NCBI GenBank assembly: GCA_028679855.1 | Contig: JAJRAP010000003.1 | Span: 1-6,584 of the forward strand | DNA: 6,584 nt | Reading direction: 5' to 3' | DNA from: Candidatus Methanoperedens sp. | GTDB lineage: Archaea; Halobacteriota; Methanosarcinia; Methanosarcinales; Methanoperedenaceae | Part shown: piece by piece, positions 1 through 5,683 of the stretch | How positions within the stretch are numbered: position 1 is the first letter of the stretch | Layout: each line of letters starts with the position of its first letter | Position numbers and translations under genes: made by a program | Notes under the pieces: generated by a model | What the model saw: only the letters and a program-made list of their open reading frames with translations | The model's database searches: none | What the model was told of the DNA's origin: nothing

Positions 1-2
1 AG

Positions 3-896
3 GCCTTAATAGACACCCTGGGCGTGGAGGACACAAAAAAAAGCTTCGAGCCTTATATGACGCTCAGCGGGCATGCCCTCGTAATCAACCTGGAGGCTAA
101 GAATCGCTTCCCCTTAATGCAGAACGACCTGTTGAGGGCATCCGTCCAGTTCTATTACGCTATGCCACTTGTATGGTTGGGGCAACTCAAAAATGGCTTC
201 ATGACTCCAAACTCGTTTTCGGTAGACATAATGCGTTGCATAATGCAGAATATGCCCATCGAATTCTGTGAAATATTCTGCAATCCCACGGCGCAGGCTC
301 AGACTGAGACTATCAACCCCTCTTTCATATTCAATTGTGACATGGGGTTGAGGAAAGGGCTGGGCAGATGCAAGTTCACTATAAAGAGGAAAGGCGGAAG
401 TATCGAGCCTATTGAGGCAGCAACGGTTTGTATCTTACCCCTCAGATTCACAGAGGAGGAGATCGATTTTTGGCCCATCCACTTCTTCAGCTTAACTTGG
501 GGTTATGCTACCACCATTTTGACAGATACGGTGGGGGAGGAAAAGGCAAGGGAAATTCTGGGCCCATATCTGGAGCATGCTGGTGAATCGGTGGGATTGA
601 GGCTGAAGAGAGAACTATTGATAGAAGAGAAGGATGCTAGGGGGATAGGGACGCTGATAGATTTTTTGAATAATGCGAACTCGCAGACTGGGGAATTGAT
701 AGAGTTCACCCCCAACATTGTTACCAAGACTATTAATCAGTGCCCCTTTACTGGGTCTCCTATCCTTATGTGCTACCAGTACGAAAAGATCGGTAATGGC
801 ATCTGCAAAGCTATCAACCCGAGCTATGAGTTTAGGCACGAGAAGATGATTAATCAGGGAGACAGCTATTGCCAATGGGTAGTCAAGAAGAAATAA
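3..896 (+). CDS. Two-repeat V4R/ATC-hydrolase-like protein, subfamily A (A1), 5'-truncated by window
   Basis: The gene enters from the left edge. Codons before the GTG at 24 read ALIDTLG and align with VDTLG around residue 35 of the paralogue at 4672, so that GTG is internal, not the start. About 35 N-terminal residues are missing. The visible 297 residues hold two tandem copies of one domain. The first ends in a Cys-rich region with INPSFIF and GLGRCKFTI. The second begins near EEEIDFW and ends with QCPF, CYQYEKI, NGICKAINP and GDSYCQWVV. The last 53 residues are 35/53 identical to A2 by hand count. The Cys pattern with a terminal GD-x-x-C-x-W-h-h motif (h, hydrophobic) recalls V4R small-molecule-binding domains and the L-2-amino-thiazoline-4-carboxylate hydrolase family. 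I cannot choose between them, and the function is unproven. There is no signal peptide or membrane segment in the visible part, so it is probably cytosolic. The gene ends at TAA 894-896, with no clear terminator after it. Confidence 0.85.
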   Translation, partial: ALIDTLGVEDTKKSFEPYMTLSGHALVINLEAKNRFPLMQNDLLRASVQFYYAMPLVWLGQLKNGFMTPNSFSVDIMRCIMQNMPIEFCEIFCNPTAQAQTETINPSFIFNCDMGLRKGLGRCKFTIKRKGGSIEPIEAATVCILPLRFTEEEIDFWPIHFFSLTWGYATTILTDTVGEEKAREILGPYLEHAGESVGLRLKRELLIEEKDARGIGTLIDFLNNANSQTGELIEFTPNIVTKTINQCPFTGSPILMCYQYEKIGNGICKAINPSYEFRHEKMINQGDSYCQWVVKKK

Positions 897-969
897 TTGA
901 GTTTAGGTTTGAAGAGTTCCATGATGGTCAAGATTTAGATTACACGAATCCCTATTAACATGAACTAGA

Positions 970-983
970 TACAATATTTTGTA
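970..983 (+). promoter_or_regulatory. Possible TATA-like element upstream of zinc-ribbon ORF
   Basis: An A/T-rich block with a 5-bp inverted repeat, TACAA-TATT-TTGTA, is centred about 23 nt upstream of the TTG at 999. That spacing fits an archaeal TATA box with a leaderless or nearly leaderless transcript, and no good Shine-Dalgarno precedes the TTG. The rest of 897-998 shows nothing recognisable. The call is weak because A/T-rich matches are common by chance. Confidence 0.25.
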
Positions 984-998
984 GTTGAGTGGCCTGAA

Positions 999-1232
999 TT
1001 GCCTTTCTGCCCACAATGTGGTAAAGAGATAAGCGACAAGGCTATATTTTGTTATTATTGTAGGAACTCTTTGCCGAAAACCCAACCTGCTCAAAGCTTG
1101 CCAATCAATAAATTAGAACTATCAATAAAAAAAAGGAGAAAGTGGAGATATTCGGGTGATATCTCCACTCGACGGGGGTTCAAATCCCACCCGATCCACC
1201 ATCAATTTATTGCCAAACTCTCAGGAAAATAG
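999..1232 (+). CDS. Small zinc-ribbon protein, probably 3'-truncated or a gene remnant
   Basis: The N-terminus, MPFCPQCGKEISDKAIFCYYCRNSL, is a classical short zinc ribbon with Cys 4, 7, 18 and 21 arranged as CxxC-x10-CxxC. In archaeal proteins this module usually sits at the very N-terminus and is followed by a linker and a membrane or other domain. TTG at 999 places the motif at the expected distance from the start, and no ATG or GTG is available in frame. From about residue 48 the reading frame passes through the hairpin at 1142-1168, and from residue 57 through the tRNA-like segment. The basic tail (KKRRKWRYSG and onward) therefore does not look like protein-coding sequence under selection. 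The likely reading is a zinc-ribbon gene whose 3' part was lost or replaced at the tRNA-like junction. It could still be translated as a 77-residue peptide. Zinc binding is well supported by the motif, but the target is unknown. Confidence 0.5.
   Translation: MPFCPQCGKEISDKAIFCYYCRNSLPKTQPAQSLPINKLELSIKKRRKWRYSGDISTRRGFKSHPIHHQFIAKLSGK
1142..1168. repeat. Perfect 10-bp inverted repeat (hairpin, 7-nt loop)
   Basis: GTGGAGATAT, loop TCGGGTG, ATATCTCCAC: ten uninterrupted base pairs. It directly precedes the tRNA-like 3' end, in the place where an anticodon arm would be. The outer five pairs (GTGGA/TCCAC) followed by TCGAC have the lengths of an anticodon stem and a 5-nt variable loop. The resulting 17-nt loop is too long for a normal anticodon loop and shows no clear bulge-helix-bulge intron. 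No U-tract follows, so it is not a standard intrinsic terminator. Confidence 0.6.
1169..1201 (+). other. tRNA 3'-end remnant (T arm, acceptor strand, CCA) without a 5' half
   Basis: Read as tRNA positions 44-76, this gives a TCGAC variable loop, T stem GGGGG, T loop TTCAAAT, T stem CCCAC (four of five pairs), acceptor strand CCGATCC, discriminator A and encoded CCA. The matching 5' strand would be GGATCGG, and neither it nor a D arm is present within 100 bp upstream. It is therefore not a functional tRNA gene as it stands. The simplest explanation is a leftover 3' end from integration or recombination at a tRNA gene. The flank just after CCA is repeated near 2350, so the duplication included more than the tRNA part. 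Confidence 0.55.
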
Positions 1233-1274
1233 TCTTTTTACATAAACTCTAAATCGTAGTTAAGGAAAGTAACA
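1186..1274 (+). repeat. Direct repeat copy 1 (leader of B1)
   Basis: This diverged copy pairs with 2333-2416. Positions 1186-1220 match 2333-2367 at 29/35, with several transitions, and 1242-1274 match 2383-2416 at 28/34 with one gap. The shared cores are TTTATT, CCAAACTC, ATAAACTCTA and GAAAGTAACA. Copy 1 has about 5 nt more in its middle. It lies immediately upstream of B1 and probably contains its promoter and 5' leader. The two copies are offset by 1142-1147 bp and bracket B1. Confidence 0.7.
1235..1246 (+). promoter_or_regulatory. Candidate TATA box for B1
   Basis: TTTTTACATAAA lies about 50-60 nt upstream of the B1 ATG. A transcription start about 25 nt further on would leave a leader of about 30 nt that contains GAGTGA (1285-1290), a partial Shine-Dalgarno 6 nt before the ATG. 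The element partly overlaps the conserved ATAAACTCTA of the direct repeat. It was assigned from motif and spacing only. Confidence 0.3.
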
Positions 1275-1296
1275 AACACCATTTGAGTGAAAGTTA

Positions 1297-2277
1297 ATGG
1301 ATCCTGTACCAAATAAAAAAAAGCCTGAAGAAGGACTTACAAAGAATGCCCGTTTCCTTTACAATTTATGGTGGAGCACTTATCAAGCTTTAGTGGATGC
1401 TGCGGGTTCTGATCGTGCTTTGGAGTTAATTAAGCCTTATATGAAATTCCATTTTGATGCAGGAGCTCAAATATTAGGTAATAAATACAAGATAAAGACT
1501 GATGATTTGTATTCCATAGCAGCCTTTACAAAATTTACGAACTGGCTTGTGGGCACGATCTTTGGTAACTATCAATTTTTTGAACAGGGTTTTACTGCTG
1601 ATGTCCATTACTGCCCAGCTGCAAATTTGTCGGAGGCTCTATGCTATTTGAATGAATATAATAGTAAAAGTAGTTTGCCAGCAATCAATAGCGATTATGA
1701 ATTCATCTATTGCAAGATGCTTGTTAGGGGAGATCCATTCTGCCAAGTGATGATAAAAAGGAAAGGGCATACGATCTGGGGGGATATAGTAAAGAAACCT
1801 GTTGAAATACCTATATTGAAGGTATCAGATGAAGAACGGGAGTTCTGGCAGCGTGCTATTTTTTCTCAACAGTGGATCTATGCGACAAATGCCTTGGTTG
1901 ACTTCGTAGGGAAGGAGAAGGCGGTGGAGATACTCCGACCCTACATGAGGGCACTCGGGATGTCTCTAGCCCTAGACCTTTCTAAGGAGATGGAGATTAA
2001 GGACCATGACGCAATCTTCATAGCAGCCATAATTGAACGGTGCAACCAAGCTGCAAACCAGAAAGGTACACTCTCCTTCCAAACCCCCGAAAGGGTGGAG
2101 AAGGAGATAACAGAGTGTATCTTTGCCAATGCCTCCCAAGATATTTGTGCAGATGCCCTGGAAGCGAGAGCTAACGGAATCTGCGAGGCGATAAACCCGG
2201 AATACAAGTTCATTTCCCTGAAGCGGATGTGTAAGGGGGATAAGACCTGCAAGTGGGTTATAATCAAACATCAATGA
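1297..2277 (+). CDS. Two-repeat V4R/ATC-hydrolase-like protein, subfamily B (B1)
   Basis: A 326-residue soluble protein made of two tandem domains, about residues 20-156 and 182-325. Each starts with an amphipathic helical stretch: LYNLWWSTYQALVDAAGSDRALELIKPYM in the first and WIYATNALVDFVGKEKAVEILRPYM in the second. Each ends with a Cys and GD-x-x-C motif: C106, G145-D146, C149; and C274, C284, C296, C312, G314-D315, C318. The motif order resembles V4R or ATC-hydrolase-like small-molecule domains, with no catalytic role shown. The final 57 residues are 37/57 identical to B2. Start ATG 1297 has GAGTGA 6 nt upstream. By hand count 60-base samples in the first half are about 38-42% G+C (1321, 1501, 1561), while those in the second half are 50-58% (1921, 2041, 2161), with the change near codon 168 at the repeat boundary. 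The gene stands alone between two direct repeats, so it may be a duplicated or inserted unit with its own promoter. Confidence 0.85.
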   Translation: MDPVPNKKKPEEGLTKNARFLYNLWWSTYQALVDAAGSDRALELIKPYMKFHFDAGAQILGNKYKIKTDDLYSIAAFTKFTNWLVGTIFGNYQFFEQGFTADVHYCPAANLSEALCYLNEYNSKSSLPAINSDYEFIYCKMLVRGDPFCQVMIKRKGHTIWGDIVKKPVEIPILKVSDEEREFWQRAIFSQQWIYATNALVDFVGKEKAVEILRPYMRALGMSLALDLSKEMEIKDHDAIFIAAIIERCNQAANQKGTLSFQTPERVEKEITECIFANASQDICADALEARANGICEAINPEYKFISLKRMCKGDKTCKWVIIKHQ

Positions 2278-2322
2278 AAATTACACAGGTTAAAATTCTA
2301 CCCCTGCTGTTCCACCACCTTT

Positions 2323-2349
2323 TGGGTATGAACCCATTCGGTCCATCAT
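2323..2349 (+). other. Degraded second tRNA-3'-like segment
   Basis: TGGG, loop TATGAA, CCCA forms a 4-bp T-arm-like hairpin followed by TTCGGTCCATCA. From CCCA onward it matches the tRNA-like end at 1186-1203 in 14 of 18 positions, with only transitions. It is less tRNA-like than copy 1: a 6-nt loop, and CCA changed to TCA. It therefore looks like an older or faster-decaying copy of the same sequence. Alone it would not be recognised. Confidence 0.4.
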
Positions 2350-2416
2350 CATTTTATTCCCAAACTCAAAATTTGACCTTGGATAAACTCTATATTGCAC
2401 TTAAAAGAAAGTAACA
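2333..2416 (+). repeat. Direct repeat copy 2 (leader of glycosyltransferase operon)
   Basis: The partner of 1186-1274. It ends with the same GAAAGTAACA, 29 nt before the glycosyltransferase ATG, while copy 1 ends 22 nt before the B1 ATG. Both copies therefore sit in equivalent promoter/leader positions. A/T-rich blocks TTTTATT (2352-2358) and CTATATTG (2390-2397) are promoter candidates. Because the repeat is non-coding ahead of B1, the TTG at 2395 inside this copy is unlikely to start the downstream gene. The remaining intergenic sequence, 2278-2332, shows no terminator or other feature I recognise. Confidence 0.7.
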
Positions 2417-2445
2417 TCAATATATCAGTTCCCGAGCTGGTGGTT

Positions 2446-3639
2446 ATGACCAAAAAAATTCTTTATATAAGTGGTAGTATCGGGCTAGGGCATGTTTTTA
2501 GGGATCTTGCTGTTGCAAGAGAACTCCGCAAGCTGAGGCCGGAAATTGATCTGTATTGGCTGGCAGAGCCTCCGGTAACGCAGGTTCTAGCTGAAGCCGG
2601 AGAGAAAGTCCTCCCAGATGCCTATGCCTTTAACAACGAATTGGTCAACAAACTATCAGGTAGCGAAAATCAATTCAATGTTATGCAATTTTTCCACTTG
2701 TCAAAAGATTCCACCATGAAAACCTTTGAAGAAGACATGAAAATAATCAAAAGGGAAAATTTTGATTTTGTGATCGCTGATGAAGCCTACGAGTTGTCGA
2801 CTGGCTATATTCAATATCCTGAGAAGTTCGAGAAGCCAGGCATTATGATGTGGGATTTTGTAAAGTGGTATTCGATGACAAATAGCCCTATGGATCGGAT
2901 AGCTGCATGGGTTATCAATAGATTTTACGATAAAGGGTATAAAATGAAACAGAGACCGGAATTTCTTAGTATTTTTTTTGGTGAATTGGAGGATATCCCG
3001 GATGAAAGGCTAGGGCTTTTTTTGATAAATGCTAGGGATTGGGGTAGAGAATTCTGCACTTTCGTGGGATACCCGATACATTTCAATCCGAAACAGTATA
3101 ACAATCCAGCAGAAATTAAAGAAAGGCTTGGGTATGGCAAGGAACCTTTAATTCTCTGTGCCATCGGGGGCACCAGGGTCGGAGTGGGTTTGCTGGATCT
3201 GTGCGCAAGGGCCTACCCCCTAATAAAGAAGGAGGTGCCCAATGTCAGAATGGTTCTGGTAGGGGGACCAGCGGTCCAGCCAGGCTCTCTAGAATTGCCC
3301 AACGGAGTCGTAATGCACGGCTACCTCCCTAAGCTCTATGAGCACTTTGCTGCCTGCGACCTCGCTATAGTGCTGGGTGGCGGTAGCACGACTCTTGAGC
3401 TGACTGTCCTCAAGAGACCCTTCATCTACTTCCCCCTGGAGAAGCACTCTGAGCAAATGCTATCCGTTTCACATGTGCTTGAGAAGCACAGGGCCGGCGT
3501 GAAGATGCTCTTCTCAAAGACGACCCCTGAGATGTTGGCTAAGGAAGCCATCTCGAACATTGGAAAGAAGGTTGAATATCTGGATATGCCTATTGATGGC
3601 TGTAAAAAGGCAGCGGAAGTTATTGCCAAATCAATATAA
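2446..3639 (+). CDS. GT-B fold glycosyltransferase (MurG / MJ1255-like)
   Basis: A 397-residue cytosolic or membrane-peripheral glycosyltransferase. The N-terminal Rossmann-like domain opens with KKILYISGSIGLGHVFRDLAVARELRKL, the Gly-rich acceptor-side loop of MurG and UGT-type enzymes (GSIGLGH, residues 10-16). The C-terminal domain carries LILCAIGGTRVG, VRMVLVGGP, the donor-site signature GGGSTTLE (311-318) and HSEQ (334-337), which contact a nucleotide-sugar in GT1/GT28 families. This order and length suit an inverting enzyme using a UDP-sugar; UDP-GlcNAc is plausible given the deacetylase downstream, but that is inference. ATG 2446 is preferred over the TTG 17 codons upstream because it follows GGTGG and directly precedes the first beta-strand, and because the longer reading begins inside the duplicated leader. 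It heads a probable operon, with B2 following after 20 nt. G+C rises from 30-35% in 60-base samples at 2701 and 2941 to 58% at 3181 and 3361, roughly at the C-terminal domain. Confidence 0.88.
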   Translation: MTKKILYISGSIGLGHVFRDLAVARELRKLRPEIDLYWLAEPPVTQVLAEAGEKVLPDAYAFNNELVNKLSGSENQFNVMQFFHLSKDSTMKTFEEDMKIIKRENFDFVIADEAYELSTGYIQYPEKFEKPGIMMWDFVKWYSMTNSPMDRIAAWVINRFYDKGYKMKQRPEFLSIFFGELEDIPDERLGLFLINARDWGREFCTFVGYPIHFNPKQYNNPAEIKERLGYGKEPLILCAIGGTRVGVGLLDLCARAYPLIKKEVPNVRMVLVGGPAVQPGSLELPNGVVMHGYLPKLYEHFAACDLAIVLGGGSTTLELTVLKRPFIYFPLEKHSEQMLSVSHVLEKHRAGVKMLFSKTTPEMLAKEAISNIGKKVEYLDMPIDGCKKAAEVIAKSI

Positions 3640-3652
3640 TAAATCCATAGGC

Positions 3653-3659
3653 AGGAAGG
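3653..3659 (+). promoter_or_regulatory. Shine-Dalgarno for B2
   Basis: AGGAAGG directly precedes two tandem ATG codons at 3660 and 3663. The second ATG has the more normal spacing (3 nt), so translation may begin there, giving 334 instead of 335 residues. Confidence 0.55.
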
Positions 3660-4667
3660 ATGATGAGGTCGGAAAATCAGACCCTCTCGCAAAAAGAAAT
3701 TGCAGATCTTGGAGCCCAAACACTGATTGAACTTTGGCGTCTTACCATAGAGGCTCTGGTGGATGCTGCCGGCTCAGATGAAGCCATAGATATAATGAAG
3801 CCTTTCATGAAAGCACATGCAGCAGCTGGCACTCCTATCGCTATGAACGTCTGGAAAAGTATAGGTTACCAGAATTGTACTGAAGAAGAGCTTTTTGTGC
3901 GTGCAAAAGATTGGTCTGATATAATATTTGGAAGAACTAAACGGAAACTCGAAATTACAGATTCTGGTTTTAAAGGAGGTGAAATTCTATCCTGCCCCTT
4001 CGAAAAGGCTAACCCTACTATCTGCACAATTCTTTGTGATCAATTCAATAATCTTGCCCTTAAGGAAATAAATCCCAATTGGAGGTTGATTCTTACTCAT
4101 AGTTTAGCTCAGGGTGATGCTTTTTGCCAATGGATTGGAAAAGGATTCAACGACTTTATCGGTGATAAGATCAAGACTATACTCCTCCAACCTTTTAGAG
4201 TGCCTCAAGAAATATTGGATTATTGGCGTGTTGCTTGGGTATCAGAACTATGGGTCATAGCTACAAATGCTGTGGTCTCTTTTGCGGGTCATGATGGAGC
4301 AATCAAGATGATAGAACCCTATATCAAGCAAAATGGCATGTCCATAGCGCTAAGTCTGTCAAAAAGGATGGGTATTGATGAGAACAATGCTACTGGTATA
4401 GCTGCTATCATTGATATCAGTAATAACGCTCTCCAACAGAAGGGAAAAATCATAACCAATACTACCCAAAGAGTTGAAAAGGAGATATCAGAATGTCCGT
4501 TTTCCGGTGGAACTGGGGAGATCTGTGCAGACCTCCTAACTATAAGCTCCAATGGAATATGTGAGGCAATCAATCCTGATTATGAATTCCTTCTAACCAA
4601 GCGAATGTGTAAAGGCGACAAGACCTGCCAATGGGTTATTAAGAAAAAAATGCTTAACTCAGATTAG
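3660..4667 (+). CDS. Two-repeat V4R/ATC-hydrolase-like protein, subfamily B (B2)
   Basis: A 335-residue paralogue of B1 with the same tandem design. Repeat 1, about residues 25-160, starts LWRLTIEALVDAAGSDEAIDIMKPFM and carries C112-P, C122, C126, INP (137-139), G152-D153 and C156. Repeat 2, about 190-329, starts LWVIATNAVVSFAGHDGAIKMIEPYI and carries C279, C289, C301, C317, G319-D320 and C323. Both repeats keep the GD-x-x-C-x-W ending, making this the most symmetric member of the set. No membrane segment or signal is present. It lies 20 nt after the glycosyltransferase and 4 nt before A2, so the three are probably cotranscribed and translationally coupled. Unlike B1 it shows no compositional step that I could see; a sample of its second half (4321-4380) is 40% G+C by hand count. 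The function is unknown: binding of a small, perhaps thiol or aromatic, ligand is typical of V4R domains, whereas ATC hydrolases release cysteine derivatives. Confidence 0.87.
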   Translation: MMRSENQTLSQKEIADLGAQTLIELWRLTIEALVDAAGSDEAIDIMKPFMKAHAAAGTPIAMNVWKSIGYQNCTEEELFVRAKDWSDIIFGRTKRKLEITDSGFKGGEILSCPFEKANPTICTILCDQFNNLALKEINPNWRLILTHSLAQGDAFCQWIGKGFNDFIGDKIKTILLQPFRVPQEILDYWRVAWVSELWVIATNAVVSFAGHDGAIKMIEPYIKQNGMSIALSLSKRMGIDENNATGIAAIIDISNNALQQKGKIITNTTQRVEKEISECPFSGGTGEICADLLTISSNGICEAINPDYEFLLTKRMCKGDKTCQWVIKKKMLNSD

Positions 4668-4671
4668 AGGG

Positions 4672-5652
4672 TTGCCGACCATTAGCTCTACAAAGCTCTC
4701 CAAGGAAAAACTTAGACAACTGAAGAGCAATACCTTCGAGGAATGGTATGGAGCAGCAGCTCAGGCTACCGTAGACACACTGGGTTTAGAGGATATCATG
4801 AAGATTACCCAGCAGTATGACAAGTTAAGCGGTCATGCTATTGTAATCAATCTTGAAGCAAAGAATCGCTTTCCCTACTCATATAGTGACCTCTTGAGAG
4901 TTGCTATCCAGTTTTTTTACATAATGCCACTATCATGGTCTGCAAAGATAAGCAATGGCTTCCTGACTGCAAACTCATTTTTTGCAGAAGTGACGCAATG
5001 CAAATTCCAGGACGCGCCCATTGAATTCTGTGAGGGGTGTAATACGCTCGGTCAAGCTGAGGCTGAGACCATAAATCCTGCTTTTATATTTAATACTGAT
5101 ATGGGATTGAAGAAAGGTCTAGGTAGGTGCAAGCTCATAGTAAAGAAGAAGGGCGGAAACGTCGAATCTATTGAGGAGGCCACGGTCTGCATCCTGCCTG
5201 TTAAAGTGACAGAGGAGGAGATCGACTTCTGGTCAATCCATGCCACTACCATCTATTGGGGGTACTTTTCCACCCTTTTGGTAGATTCTGTAGGGGAGGA
5301 AAAGGCGAAAGAAATTTTTGGTCCATATATGGAGAAAGCAGGTGTATCAGTGGCATTGAAGCTAAAAAAGGAACTGAAGATAGAGGAGACCGATGCTAGG
5401 GGAATAGGGGCAATAATAGATTTTCTAAACGACATAAGCTCGCAGAACGGGTGGTTGGCGCAGTTCAGCCAAGATGTAGCTGCAAAAACAATTGACCAGT
5501 GCCCCTTCTCTACCGGGAGTTCTATCATGTGCTACCAGTACGAGAAGATATGCAATGGCATCTGTAAAGCCATCAATCCAGAGTATTCTTTTAAGTATGA
5601 AAAGATGATGACTAAAGGAGATAGCTACTGTAGTTGGGTTATTGAGAAATGA
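4672..5652 (+). CDS. Two-repeat V4R/ATC-hydrolase-like protein, subfamily A (A2)
   Basis: A 326-residue paralogue of A1. Repeat 1, about residues 22-160, includes LSGHAIVINLEAKNRFP, C110, C120, C123, INPAFIF and a changed terminal motif, GLGRCKLIV, in which the Asp of GD is absent. Repeat 2, about 183-326, begins EEEIDFW and has C277, C287, C294, C298, INPEYSF and the intact GDSYCSWVI. Conservation of both the intact and the altered motif between A1 and A2 shows that the repeats specialised before the gene duplicated. The start is TTG 4672, 4 nt after the B2 stop. GAGGG abuts it with no spacer, so initiation probably depends on coupling to B2. The next in-frame ATG (codon 43) would remove conserved residues. 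It is fourth from the left among the paralogues and third in the likely operon, followed after 31 nt by the deacetylase. The product is presumably cytosolic, of unknown activity. Confidence 0.86.
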   Translation: MPTISSTKLSKEKLRQLKSNTFEEWYGAAAQATVDTLGLEDIMKITQQYDKLSGHAIVINLEAKNRFPYSYSDLLRVAIQFFYIMPLSWSAKISNGFLTANSFFAEVTQCKFQDAPIEFCEGCNTLGQAEAETINPAFIFNTDMGLKKGLGRCKLIVKKKGGNVESIEEATVCILPVKVTEEEIDFWSIHATTIYWGYFSTLLVDSVGEEKAKEIFGPYMEKAGVSVALKLKKELKIEETDARGIGAIIDFLNDISSQNGWLAQFSQDVAAKTIDQCPFSTGSSIMCYQYEKICNGICKAINPEYSFKYEKMMTKGDSYCSWVIEK

Positions 5653-5683
5653 TGGACTGAGTTGACAGGACAGGAATGTAAAA

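Noticed and set aside
24..26. GTG as the start of the first gene
   Set aside because: In-frame codons upstream align with the interior of the A2 paralogue, so the gene begins before the window.
1141..1175. Hairpin as intrinsic terminator of the zinc-ribbon gene
   Set aside because: It is followed by a G-rich sequence rather than a U-tract, and archaeal terminators usually lack such hairpins.
1941..2267. Antisense open frames (also at 503-875, 2925-3173, 3426-3719, 4319-4573, 5253-5528)
   Set aside because: They are shadows of well-supported plus-strand genes, with no family motifs or initiation signals.
2395..2445. TTG start adding 17 residues to the glycosyltransferase
   Set aside because: It lies inside the duplicated leader, which is non-coding before B1, and the family's N-terminal strand begins right after ATG 2446.
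2892..2898. GGATCGG as a possible 5' half for the tRNA-like 3' end (split or permuted tRNA)
   Set aside because: It is inside the glycosyltransferase coding sequence and no D arm follows. A 7-base match is expected by chance.
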